Part shown: piece after piece, positions 55,601 through 63,505 of the stretch
Numbering within the stretch: the first letter of the stretch is position 1
Layout of the letters: each line of letters begins with the position of its first letter
Notes under the pieces: generated by a model
The model's input: only the letters and a program-made list of their open reading frames with translations
Databases searched by the model: none
Told to the model about the DNA's origin: nothing
Made by a program: the position numbers and the translations under genes
NCBI RefSeq assembly: GCF_025370775.1
Contig: NZ_JAMXEX010000001.1
Location: 310,001 to 374,000 of the forward strand
Source: Ancylothrix sp. D3o
Lineage (GTDB): Bacteria; Cyanobacteriota; Cyanobacteriia; Cyanobacteriales; Oscillatoriaceae
DNA length: 64,000 nt
Direction: 5' to 3'

Positions 55601-57638
55601 TCCCATCCCTCACCGCCGTTACCTCATAATGCTGAGCTAACAACCGCTTGACATAATCACGCATATCTGCATTATCATCCGCCAGCAAAATCCTCTGCCG
55701 TCCTGACGGGCCAATCAACTCATCCCTAGAAGCGGAAACCGGCACAATTTCGGTTTGCCCCAACTCCCGCACCCTCTTCTCCTCTGGCAGCCAGCGCACA
55801 GCCTCCTCAATATAGGCAGAAGCATTAACGGCAGTAGAACTAAGGCTGCGGGTTGCTTGAATTTGATGCGCCGGCAAATGAGCACAACCCGTAGGAATAG
55901 AAATTTTAAAAGTCGTACCGGCATCCACCACACTACTAACTTCAATACTCCCGCCGTGTAGCTTCACCAATTCTTGCACCAAAGACAAACCAATTCCTGA
56001 GCCTTCAAAAGTTCTCCCCTGCGCCCCTGGTACGCGGTGGAAACGCTCAAACAAATGGGGAATTTGTTCAGGAGGAATGCCGGTGCCGGTGTCTTGAACA
56101 GTAAAATTTACGCGGTCATTATCATATTTTATTGCTACGCGGATCTCTCCACAAAAAGTAAATTTAAAAGCATTTGAGAGCAGATTAAAAACTATTTTTT
56201 CCCACATAACTCGGTCAACATAAATGCTTTCTGGCAGAGGCGAACAATCCACCACCAAACGCATCCCCGCTTTTTCAATAGCCGAACGAAACACACTAGC
56301 CAATTCTGCGGTAAACGCCGATAAATCCGTAGGTTCGTAACTCGCCTGAATCCGACCGGCCTCTATGCGTGAAAAATCCAGCAAACTGTTAACCAGTTTC
56401 AGCAAACGCAAACTATTCCTTTGCACCGTTTCTAGCTGTTCGCGTTCTGCCGGTTGTAAACGATCTGCCAAACTTTGCAAAGAATCTTCTAGGGGCCCCA
56501 ACATTAACGTCAAGGGGGTGCGAAATTCGTGGCTGACATTCGAGAAAAATGCTGTTTTTGCTCGATCAAGTTCTGCTAAAGCTTCGGCTCGCTTGCGCTC
56601 TTCTTCATAAGCTTGAGCATTACCAATACTAGCGGCAATTTGAGCGGCGACTAAAGTGATAAAACCTTGATAATTGTCATCAAAAAGCCGGTAAGGATTC
56701 AAACCGGCCACTAAAATTCCTGCTTTGCCGGTTTGGCCCGAAGCAGCCAGCGGCACCGCAACTGCTTGATGAGGAGGACTTGACCAAGCGCCGGTGGGTA
56801 GCTTTTCAAATAATGCCGGTAAATTTTCAACCACACAAGGTTTCTGAGTTTGAATTACTTCCGCAAACGGCCAAATTGAATTACTGTCAAGAGCGGCTGT
56901 TTGGGGGACGGCTGGATGATTTCGGTCAATTCCGCAGGTGCCGGCCAAAAAAAGGCTATCGTGCACAGAATCAACCAGATATATCATTGCAAAGGGCAAA
57001 TCTAATGGATTTGTTTCCAGACATTTTGCACTTAAACTGCAAGCATCGTCAAAAGTTCGAGCATCGGCTGTATTGGCTGCCAATTCCCGCAACAAAGCTA
57101 ATTGACGTTCACCGATGATCCGCTGCGTATCTTCGCTATTCGCGCAAATAATCCCGCCGGTGCCGCCTTCGTCATCAGGTACAGGGCTATAAGAAAATGT
57201 GTAATAAGTTTCTTCTGGGTAGCCGTTGCGCTCCATAATTAACAACAAGGCTTCGTCATAAGTACCCTCATTGTTGAGCATTGCCTGATCAGCACGGGGC
57301 CCGACTTGATCCCAAATTTCGGCCCAAACTACAGATGCCGGTTGGCCAAGAGCTTGTGGATGTTTGCCCCCCAGCACAGATCGGTAAGCGTCGTTATAAA
57401 TATTAATAAGTTGTTCTCCCCACCAGACAAACATCGGCTGTCTGCAAGTGAGGGTAATTCTCACACAGGTTTTGAGACTTTGCGACCAATTCTCAACAGG
57501 GCCAAGAGGTGTTTGAGACCAGTCGAGTGAGCGCATCATTGCTGCGGTTTCGGTGTTGCCTGCAAACAGGCTTTCGATAGTTGTTGCTGTTTGCTGTTTA
57601 TTTGCCACAATTTTTCTTAGCTTTCTATAAGAAGTCAT
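52623..57638 (-). CDS. Dual-kinase hybrid sensor histidine kinase with multiple PAS, GAF and receiver domains
   Basis: 1671 residues with no membrane segment. Order by reading: a PAS-like input domain (~36-175), GAF (~185-345), a first HisKA with His370 (VSHEFRTPL), HATPase (~470-585, GTGIPP and GSGIGL), receiver 1 (~648-770, Asp697), four PAS (~790-895, 905-1022, 1032-1150, 1165-1272), a second HisKA with His1308 (LSHELRTPL), HATPase (~1420-1535, GRGIE and GGLGLGL), and receiver 2 with Asp1596. Two complete kinase cores in one chain with a receiver after each suggest an internal phosphorelay. No HPt domain is visible and no response regulator gene adjoins it. Signals are unknown; nearness to the fermentation genes may be incidental. 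Confidence 0.92.
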   Translation of the reverse strand: MTSYRKLRKIVANKQQTATTIESLFAGNTETAAMMRSLDWSQTPLGPVENWSQSLKTCVRITLTCRQPMFVWWGEQLINIYNDAYRSVLGGKHPQALGQPASVVWAEIWDQVGPRADQAMLNNEGTYDEALLLIMERNGYPEETYYTFSYSPVPDDEGGTGGIICANSEDTQRIIGERQLALLRELAANTADARTFDDACSLSAKCLETNPLDLPFAMIYLVDSVHDSLFLAGTCGIDRNHPAVPQTAALDSNSIWPFAEVIQTQKPCVVENLPALFEKLPTGAWSSPPHQAVAVPLAASGQTGKAGILVAGLNPYRLFDDNYQGFITLVAAQIAASIGNAQAYEEERKRAEALAELDRAKTAFFSNVSHEFRTPLTLMLGPLEDSLQSLADRLQPAEREQLETVQRNSLRLLKLVNSLLDFSRIEAGRIQASYEPTDLSAFTAELASVFRSAIEKAGMRLVVDCSPLPESIYVDRVMWEKIVFNLLSNAFKFTFCGEIRVAIKYDNDRVNFTVQDTGTGIPPEQIPHLFERFHRVPGAQGRTFEGSGIGLSLVQELVKLHGGSIEVSSVVDAGTTFKISIPTGCAHLPAHQIQATRSLSSTAVNASAYIEEAVRWLPEEKRVRELGQTEIVPVSASRDELIGPSGRQRILLADDNADMRDYVKRLLAQHYEVTAVRDGMAALAVIEQQMPDLVLTDIMMPNLDGFGLLSRLRANPATQNLPIILLSARAGEEARVEGLEAGADDYLIKPFSARELLARVESTLKIARIRREATQREQVLRLEAEEAKENLEEVLRSINDGFFVFDAEWRYVYVNERSSHITHLPREEVLGRVFWEVFPDLVDTVLYREYHRAVELQKSVQFEYFYAGWNCWYENRVYPLENNGVSVFVTDITARKNAEAALQESEERLQLALVAAKMIAWEWNPHTNTLITSSNFANIYGISPVQSVEEGLALVQAEDKARHSAALQNALVTKTGYFSEFRVTRPDNGATVWLEERGEPVFDAQGNVQKLIGVTIDVSERKQAEFGFRESERRFRRLVESNVFGVVFGDSQGGLHYANDYVLKMLGYSSEEVGRGFLRWDGLTPAGFASLDQKAIEEMATQGVCTPYEKVYLHKNGTPVPILVGAAMLQEPYNSNQEIIAFILNLTEIKLLEAERNELRDQTERFFALAVDMLAIANFEGYFIQLNPSWERTLGFSVAELMARPYIDFVHPDDRAATMAVGENLAQGIATIAFENRYLCRDGSYRWISWNVVPVPERNVLYGVAHDVTERKLAEVERSQLLAREQLAREQAEQANRIKDEFLAVLSHELRTPLNPILGWAKMLLTGRLDAAKTRLAVETIERNAKLQTQLIEDLLDVSRILQGKLSLHKVRVDLRGVIEAALETVRLGLEAKSLCVESVFDWGVGAVLGDPARLQQVFWNLLSNAVKFTPEGGRISVCLRNLDSYIQIEVSDTGRGIEPDFLPFVFEYFRQADGSTTRTFGGLGLGLAIVRHLVELHGGMVQAESLGVGMGSTFTVMLPVLKEDGDTAADDFLNLDSPALSLSGVRILVVDDDADTLDFLAFVLEQFGGVVTAVASAEKAILVIKKELPDILLSDIGMPDMDGYMLVREVGKFLAGVGKSLPAIALTAYAGEIDRQQAFSAGFVGHISKPVEPEMLVEMIASFVNLGGNN

Positions 57639-57653
57639 TTTAAACTAAAAATT

Positions 57654-57688
57654 ATTGGTCATTGGTCAATGGTCATTGGTCATTGGTT
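57654..57688. repeat. Heptamer short tandem repeat (ATTGGTC type)
   Basis: Five 7-base units: ATTGGTC, ATTGGTC, AATGGTC, ATTGGTC, ATTGGTT. It lies in the gap between the hybrid kinase and the MBL-fold gene. The unit differs from that at 8592. Confidence 0.85.
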
Positions 57689-57725
57689 ATTTGAGTGATT
57701 ACATACCCTACCTGCAAAAAAACCT

Positions 57726-58502
57726 ATGCAGCTTACTTACCTAGATAGCAATTCTTGGTTAATAGAAACAGCCGGCCAGCGAATTTTACTTGACCCTTGG
57801 TTAATTGGCCCTCTTGTTTTTGGAAATCTTCCTTGGTTATTTAAAGGCGACCGACCCCAACCACGTCAAATTCCTGCAAATATTGATTTAATTCTCCTTT
57901 CTCAAGGTCTGGAAGATCACGCACATCCTCCCACTCTCAAAGAATTACAAAAAACTATCCCGGTTGTTGGTTCCCCCGGCGCCGCTAAAGTTACCACTCA
58001 ACTTGGATATAGCAAAGTTACGCCACTTTTGCACAATCAAAGTTACACCCTGGCAAATAAGGTACAAATAACCGCTTTTCCGGGGTCTCCCATTGGCCCG
58101 ACTACTGTTGAAAATGCCTATCTGCTCAAGGATTTAGAAACCGGCACAAGTCTTTATTATGAACCACACGGTTATCACTCTCCTACCCTCAAAGAGTTTG
58201 CCCCCATTGATGTTGTCATTAGTCCCCTTATTGACCTGGCAATTCCCTTTCTGGGGCCGGTTATTAAAGGTTCTCAAACAGCTTTAGATTTAGCAAAAAT
58301 GGTGCAGCCGCAAGTAATTTTACCTACGGCTGCGGGTGGAGATGTAATTTTTGAAGGGTTATTAATGTCGATTCTTCGTGCTGTCGGAAGTGTCGAAGAA
58401 TTCCAACAATTACTCATAGCTAATAACCTTTCCACAAAAGTTATTGACCCTAAACCAGGCGAAGCTTTTACCCTAGAATTGCAACACCGCGCTTTTGTTT
58501 AA
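57726..58502 (+). CDS. Metallo-beta-lactamase-fold protein with altered metal motif
   Basis: 258 residues resembling the MBL-fold group found in cyanobacteria and plants. The opening LTYLDSNSWLIETAGQRILLDPWLIG is a typical first strand and loop. The usual HxHxDH reads SQGLEDHAH, so the first two histidines are lost while Asp-His remain. The fold is therefore kept but two-metal hydrolase activity is doubtful. It is divergent from the hybrid kinase and convergent with ldcA. The substrate is unknown. Confidence 0.82.
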   Translation: MQLTYLDSNSWLIETAGQRILLDPWLIGPLVFGNLPWLFKGDRPQPRQIPANIDLILLSQGLEDHAHPPTLKELQKTIPVVGSPGAAKVTTQLGYSKVTPLLHNQSYTLANKVQITAFPGSPIGPTTVENAYLLKDLETGTSLYYEPHGYHSPTLKEFAPIDVVISPLIDLAIPFLGPVIKGSQTALDLAKMVQPQVILPTAAGGDVIFEGLLMSILRAVGSVEEFQQLLIANNLSTKVIDPKPGEAFTLELQHRAFV

Positions 58503-58515
58503 AAGAGCTTTCAAT

Positions 58516-58548
58516 AAACCAGGTTTTTTAAACAAACCTGGTTTTTTT
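58516..58548. terminator. Bidirectional intrinsic terminator between the MBL-fold gene and ldcA
   Basis: AAACCAGGTTT (58516-58526) and AAACCTGGTTT (58534-58544) form an 11-bp perfect stem with T or A runs on both sides. It resembles the terminator at 3892. Confidence 0.9.
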
Positions 58549-58556
58549 AAGTAAGT

Positions 58557-59456
58557 TTATTCAAATTTCAAAATCCCTCTATCCCCATCTAAAATTACCG
58601 GCACCCCCACCGGCAAGGCTGCATTTTCCCCCTCATGGCCAAACGGCAAACCAGACACCACCGGCACCCCCAAATCTCCCAGCCGATTTTTCAAAACTTC
58701 ATCCACTGTAAAACTGGGAATTTTGGCCTCTACCTCACACCGCGAAAACCGGCCCAAAGCAATACCTTTTACCCCCGTAAACATCCCCATTAATCGCCAT
58801 TGTGTCAGCATTCTATCCAGACGATAAGGCGCTTCTCCCACATCCTCAAAGGCTAAAATTACGCCGTCAAAGGAAGGCTGAACAGGTGTCCCTAACAAAT
58901 GCGTCGCCACTGTCAAATTTGCCGGCAATAATAATCCAGACACGACACCACCCCCCCAGCCGGTGCCTTGTAAAGCTTCTAAACTGCGATTTTCCACCCA
59001 ATCAAACAACCGCGTAATAGACCAGTCTGGCTCTGCTGCAATCGTTGTCAATAAGGGGCCATGAACACCAGAAACGCCCATAGTGCAAAGACTCCACAGC
59101 AGGCCGGTGATATCGGAAAAACCAATTAACCATTTAGCCTCAGTGGTCGGCCATGTCCAATTTTCTAACAATCTCGCACCACCATAACCACCTCTGGCGC
59201 ATAAAATCCCTTTACATTCAGGATCATTCCAGGCTTGTGCTAATTGATAGCGGCGGGCTTCATCGGTGCCGGCGAGATATCCCCACCGGCTATCATAGCC
59301 TTCGCACAATTCGACTCGATAACCTCGATTTCGCCAAATTTCTACACCTTTCTCGAAGGCTTCGGTTTCTCGTAGGCATCCTGAAGGGGCAATTACTCGG
59401 AGTAAATCACCTTTTTTGAGGGGGGCCGGTTGGCAAATTTTGATCGGTTTTTGCAT
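58557..59456 (-). CDS. ldcA: LD-carboxypeptidase (muramoyltetrapeptide carboxypeptidase)
   Basis: 299 residues from ATG 59456 (MQKPIKICQPAPLKKGD). An in-frame ATG at 59510 would translate an upstream repeat and is rejected. The S66 peptidase trims the terminal D-Ala from murein tetrapeptides for recycling. The nucleophile is in GFSDIT, the Glu in LAFEDVGEAPYRLDRML and the His in GLPFGHEGE; RGGYGGARLL is the conserved loop. No signal peptide is seen, consistent with the cytoplasmic enzyme. Confidence 0.93.
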   Translation of the reverse strand: MQKPIKICQPAPLKKGDLLRVIAPSGCLRETEAFEKGVEIWRNRGYRVELCEGYDSRWGYLAGTDEARRYQLAQAWNDPECKGILCARGGYGGARLLENWTWPTTEAKWLIGFSDITGLLWSLCTMGVSGVHGPLLTTIAAEPDWSITRLFDWVENRSLEALQGTGWGGGVVSGLLLPANLTVATHLLGTPVQPSFDGVILAFEDVGEAPYRLDRMLTQWRLMGMFTGVKGIALGRFSRCEVEAKIPSFTVDEVLKNRLGDLGVPVVSGLPFGHEGENAALPVGVPVILDGDRGILKFE

Positions 59457-59466
59457 GGGTTTTTTT

Positions 59467-59611
59467 ATTAACCGCAGATAGAGGTATGGCAGGCAAGATG
59501 CCTGCACCACAGATAAACGCAGATGGTTTTTTTGTTCGGGACAAAAGACAGATGAACACAGATAGAATCTAGAATTTTATCCGCGTTTATCTGCGTTTAT
59601 CTGCGGTTAAT
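59467..59611. repeat. Complete long TTAACCGCAGAT element between the glycosyltransferase and ldcA
   Basis: The left end TTAACCGCAGAT is followed by the palindrome GGCAGGCAAGATGCCTGCA and AGATAAACGCAGAT. A middle part has GATGAACACAGAT, and the right end GCGTTTATCTGCGGTTAA mirrors the left. The right end overlaps the last bases of the glycosyltransferase gene, so it contributes that protein's C-terminus. Confidence 0.9.
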
Positions 59612-60657
59612 ATATTCTTAAACCATTGTTCCATTCTATCGCCCCAGGCCGGCAAAGAATATTCTTCTTCTGCTTGTTTCCGGCAATAATAGCGGTTAAT
59701 TTTATCGAGATTATTAATAGCATCAACTAAGGCATCAACGCTATCTGGTTCAACTAAAAAGCCGGTTTCGCCATCGCGGACAATTTCGATGGGCCCGCCA
59801 CGACGATAAGCAATCACCGGCACTCCACAGGCTAAAGCCTCAATAGCAACATTACCAAAAGCTTCTACCCAACGTGGTGTCATTAACATTCCTCGGCATT
59901 TTCCTAACTGGGCTTGTAGTGCAGTTGTAGATAAAAAACCGACGTATTCTATGGGTGCATCGGGATAATCTCGGAGGATTTTTTCCCAATATTCTTGATC
60001 TTGAATTTTTCCAAAAATCTTGAGGGGAATTCCTAGGATTTGTGCGGCTGCTACTGCATCTTCTAAGCCTTTTTCTGGGGCAATTCTGGCAACCCAAGCC
60101 AGTTGATTTTCTGGGGTTTCGCAATAATTATAAAGCGATAAATCTATGCCACTGCCTAATACTTTACAGTCTTTGGCAAAGGTAAAAGTTTCTGCTTGGA
60201 CTTTTGTACAAACGCCAATTGTACCAGGAAACTCTTGGACTATTTCGCCCACAATGGTATCCATTGCCTGACTGAGCGAACCCATACTAATAACATGAGC
60301 AATGGGAATATTATAAAACCTAGTTAAAAAACAGGGCAACCAATCATAAGCAAAGTTAACTATTAAATCATATTCAGATTGGACTTTGCGGGCATATTCA
60401 CACATATTTACCAGCACAGAATTACCTGCCATGATCACCGGCACATCACGATCTTGAGTTTGGGCCGGCACCTGCAACTCCCCCGCCACTTCTACTATGG
60501 GTAAGTTTCCCATTTGGGAATTCATTGGAGCCAAAATTGTTAACTGATGCTGGCGACGCAACATTTCCAGCGCCACATTATAAAGAGTTAACTCAACTCC
60601 ACCGCCTAAACCAGTACCCAAAGGCCCGACAGAAGTAGATAAAAATAACAACCTCAT
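59587..60657 (-). CDS. GT-B family 4 glycosyltransferase
   Basis: 356 residues. The N-terminal donor-free lobe starts MRLLFLSTSVGPLGTGLGGGVE, and the C-terminal nucleotide-sugar lobe has EAFGNVAIEALACGVPVIAYRRGGPIE, the E-x7-E motif of GT4 enzymes. Cyanobacterial homologues include pteridine (tetrahydrobiopterin) glucosyltransferases, which share the GLGGGVELT start as I remember it, but cell-surface glycan enzymes look similar. The C-terminal ~8 residues are encoded within a repeat element. Acceptor unassigned. Confidence 0.85.
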   Translation of the reverse strand: MRLLFLSTSVGPLGTGLGGGVELTLYNVALEMLRRQHQLTILAPMNSQMGNLPIVEVAGELQVPAQTQDRDVPVIMAGNSVLVNMCEYARKVQSEYDLIVNFAYDWLPCFLTRFYNIPIAHVISMGSLSQAMDTIVGEIVQEFPGTIGVCTKVQAETFTFAKDCKVLGSGIDLSLYNYCETPENQLAWVARIAPEKGLEDAVAAAQILGIPLKIFGKIQDQEYWEKILRDYPDAPIEYVGFLSTTALQAQLGKCRGMLMTPRWVEAFGNVAIEALACGVPVIAYRRGGPIEIVRDGETGFLVEPDSVDALVDAINNLDKINRYYCRKQAEEEYSLPAWGDRMEQWFKNILTADKRR

Positions 60658-60691
60658 TAAGCATCCACCCGCAAAACATCAAATAATAATC

Positions 60692-61936
60692 CTAACTTAA
60701 ATTGTCGTGGGAATTGTCTCTGGAACTCCCCGAATCTGAACGTCGCTGAGGGGTATCAACTCCCGCAACAAAGCGAATATTATTTAATTGACCCAAAGCC
60801 CAGCGAGCAGTCTCCTGAACCTCTACATCCTCATCATCTACCGCCCGCCGCAAAAGCTGACTCATTTGCAAAAGCAAATCGTAAATGCGGCTTAAATCTC
60901 GAATCGCATTTTTACGAACTTCAGCATTATCATCTTCTAAAGAAAGAGCTAAAGCGCGATTCATTGGTTTAAGGGTGCGGGTGCCAATTTCTGACAAAGC
61001 AGCTAAAATCAAACTGCGCTGCTGAGAATCGGAATCTATTAATAAATTTACCAACGGCTGAATCGCTCTGGAATCACCCCGTTGTCCTAATTCCCAAATT
61101 GTTTTACGCCGTTTGAATTGGTCAAGAGTTGGCAAGTCTCTAATTAATTCTTCAACAATATCAATTTTACTGAGACGAGGCATTTCATCAAAGGCTAGAG
61201 CCTCCCCCGTCTTATTTACCAGTTGTGGAGCATCATGCTGTTCGGAGGGATTTGTACCCCATTCAGAAAACCCATTATTTTCGTAATTTTGTTGAGGTTT
61301 TGATGTCGATTCCAATTGTTTAGAAGTGTCAAATTTTTGGGTTTGGGGTACTTTAGGTTTTAATTGTCGGTCTTGCTGATCATATTCGTCTGGTTCGGTT
61401 TCTTCTCCCGAACGCATTAATAAATAAAACAAGCCTCCGACAATTGCCACTAAAGCTATACCCCCTAATCCCAGCAAAAAGAATCCTCTTTTGCCTTGCA
61501 ACAATCCAGGTTTTTTTGCAGGGTTGGGTTTGGGTTGGGAAGTTTTGACAATTGATTCTTGAGACTTTTGAACGGCGGTTTGGAGGCGTTGTGTGGTAAT
61601 TGCACCGGCAATACCATCGGAGGTTAAGCCTACCGACTGCTGAAATTTTGCCACCGCATCAATGGTTGTTTCTCCATAAAACCCATCTACTGTTTCGGTA
61701 TAAAATCCTAATTTTTTGAGGCTTGTTTGTAATTGTTCCACAGCCGGCCCACGATCACCTGCTTGTAGGGTGGGAGGGGGTGTGGTTGGAGGGGCGTCGG
61801 TTTGAGCTAGTTGTACGGGTGTCAAAAAGCTCTCCCCCGGTTGCTGGGGGTAGGATGAGCCAGTTGCAGGAGAAGTGAACAAACCCAAGCAACTAGCGCA
61901 GGTGATAAACAACGCAGTGGAGCGGTAAAGCGCCAT
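60692..61936 (-). CDS. Peptidoglycan-binding / transmembrane / HEAT-repeat protein
   Basis: 414 residues. A signal peptide (about 1-26) is followed by a PG_binding_1 domain (~60-115, GDRGPAVEQLQTSLKKLGFY and VDGFYGETT), a linker, one membrane helix (~150-170, GFFLLGLGGIALVAIVGGLFYLLM read in part), a polar linker and HEAT-like repeats (~255-400, RAIQPLVNLLIDSD, NAEVRKNAIRDL, DVEVQETARWALGQL). This puts a murein-binding part outside and a protein-binding HEAT part inside the cell, suggesting an envelope scaffold. No enzymatic domain is seen. It is 34 bp upstream of the glycosyltransferase gene, likely the same operon. Confidence 0.85.
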   Translation of the reverse strand: MALYRSTALFITCASCLGLFTSPATGSSYPQQPGESFLTPVQLAQTDAPPTTPPPTLQAGDRGPAVEQLQTSLKKLGFYTETVDGFYGETTIDAVAKFQQSVGLTSDGIAGAITTQRLQTAVQKSQESIVKTSQPKPNPAKKPGLLQGKRGFFLLGLGGIALVAIVGGLFYLLMRSGEETEPDEYDQQDRQLKPKVPQTQKFDTSKQLESTSKPQQNYENNGFSEWGTNPSEQHDAPQLVNKTGEALAFDEMPRLSKIDIVEELIRDLPTLDQFKRRKTIWELGQRGDSRAIQPLVNLLIDSDSQQRSLILAALSEIGTRTLKPMNRALALSLEDDNAEVRKNAIRDLSRIYDLLLQMSQLLRRAVDDEDVEVQETARWALGQLNNIRFVAGVDTPQRRSDSGSSRDNSHDNLS

Positions 61937-62025
61937 AGTTAAGAGCGAGGGGGTGGGAGAGTGAACCAGCGTAGTTTCTGGTGTAACTAAACTAGCTCAA
62001 TCCTACCGTTATCTATCGAAACCGC

Positions 62026-63114
62026 TTAAATTTCTGTTTCTGTTTCGCTGAGGCGGACTTGCAGGGGTATTTTTTCTGCTGGTTTGTCTTGAACTCTTGT
62101 TAATAGCAGTTGGTTTTCTGTTGCGGCTATACCCCGTTTGACATTCAGTATTTGGGCAATGTTATCGCGCTGATTGATTAAATATATACTCAGCAAGGTC
62201 AGGCAAACTCCTGCTGTTTGTAAGGGACTGAGCATTTCTCCTAAGAATAAGTTGCCAAAGAGTAGGGCAAAGACGGGAGTTAAGAAGGTTAAGGCGCTGA
62301 GACTGGTGAGGTTACCGCTGGATGCAAAGTAAAAAAATAAACCATAGGCAATTGCACTGCCAAAGACTGTGGCGTAAGCTAATCCTAGCCAGCCGGCTAA
62401 GTCTAGGTTCTGCCATTGTTGGGTTTCGGTGACGGCGGAGAGGGCAAATAAGGGTAAGCCGCCTATGATCATGTGCCAGCCTGTGGCGACGACGGGATCT
62501 GCATATTGGCTGACTTTGCGTATGGTGACGGTGCCGAGGGCCATTGATAGGGCTGCTAGTAGCATTAACCATTCGCCGCTTTGGAATAGGGAGGTGGCTA
62601 GGTTTTGCCCTGGTTCAAAATTTTGGCTAATTGCAGAAAAGTGTCCTTGTAGTATTTCGAGTATCCATTGATCGGGTAAGCCTATGCAGCTAATGCCTAA
62701 AACGCCGATTAATAGCCCTAACCATCCCCATATTCCTATTTGTTCGGCAAATAAAAATCTGCATAATATGGCGACGGCTAAGGGTTGGGAGTCTATCATT
62801 ACTGAGCCGAGTCCGGCGCCGGTTCTGACTAAGCCTTGGGCTAAAAAGCCTTGAAACATGGCTGCATCTACTACGGCAAATAGGCTGATCCATAACCAGG
62901 CTTTCCAGCCTTTGGGTTGGGATCTACCGGCTAAATGGGCTGCTGCTAAGACTAGCAGGCCGGCTGGAACTAGGCGCACACCGGCTACAAAAAATGCTGT
63001 TGTGTTGGGGATGGCGCTTTTCATGGCTACCATTGCTGTCCCCCAGAGGAAAAATGGTGCGATTAATAGCAGTGTGTAATAGGGGATTTTTGAAGTGTTG
63101 ACTGATGATTGCAT
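62026..63114 (-). CDS. EamA/DMT-family transporter
   Basis: 362 residues from ATG 63114 (MQSSVNTSKIPYYTLLLIAPFFLWGTAMVAMK). A longer frame from 63327 adds 71 non-membrane residues of unlikely composition. Ten hydrophobic helices in two EamA repeats (about 15-150 and 205-330) are visible, with a hydrophilic insert between them. The family exports or imports small metabolites such as amino acids or drugs. Substrate unknown. It is divergent from sppA. Confidence 0.88.
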   Translation of the reverse strand: MQSSVNTSKIPYYTLLLIAPFFLWGTAMVAMKSAIPNTTAFFVAGVRLVPAGLLVLAAAHLAGRSQPKGWKAWLWISLFAVVDAAMFQGFLAQGLVRTGAGLGSVMIDSQPLAVAILCRFLFAEQIGIWGWLGLLIGVLGISCIGLPDQWILEILQGHFSAISQNFEPGQNLATSLFQSGEWLMLLAALSMALGTVTIRKVSQYADPVVATGWHMIIGGLPLFALSAVTETQQWQNLDLAGWLGLAYATVFGSAIAYGLFFYFASSGNLTSLSALTFLTPVFALLFGNLFLGEMLSPLQTAGVCLTLLSIYLINQRDNIAQILNVKRGIAATENQLLLTRVQDKPAEKIPLQVRLSETETEI

Positions 63115-63505
63115 GGAGTTTTTTTGATTGATGTTTTTTTTGGTTTCTTTGGCCTGCGCGATTTCTGGGGCCGGTGTTGCATGGCCCAGCCTCTTCAATT
63201 TTAGCGAATTATGTAATTTTGTTAAGAAATCTGAGTGTATTGCGTCTACAGTTCTTAACAAACTCTCAAGAATTGAGGGCAACAGAAGCGGTGATCCGCA
63301 CTCTCCAAAGTTTCGGGCATCGGGCAAACTAGAATAGATGGCAGAAGATTATTGTCACGCCTTCTTGTCTGGCTTCAGAAAGTGGGCTTGTCAAAATTAT
63401 CCTTAATGTTAGGCTGGGTGTGAAATTTTTTCACGCTGGGATGCGGGATATCATCTGTACAAAAAACCAAACTATTGTTTAGACCCCAAGGGGATTTTTA
63501 ATTGC
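63115..63505. other. Divergent region between the EamA gene and sppA
   Basis: 391 bases without a supported gene. It should contain promoters for both directions. A loose -35/-10 pair (TTGTCA at about 63388, then a T/A-rich hexamer 16 bases on) could serve sppA, but it is weak. Confidence 0.4.

Noticed and set aside
58557-59456. Loss of the LdcA nucleophile serine in RGGYGGARLL
   Set aside because: In this family the nucleophile is in the GxSD motif, which is intact here (GFSDIT); the RGGYG loop normally varies.
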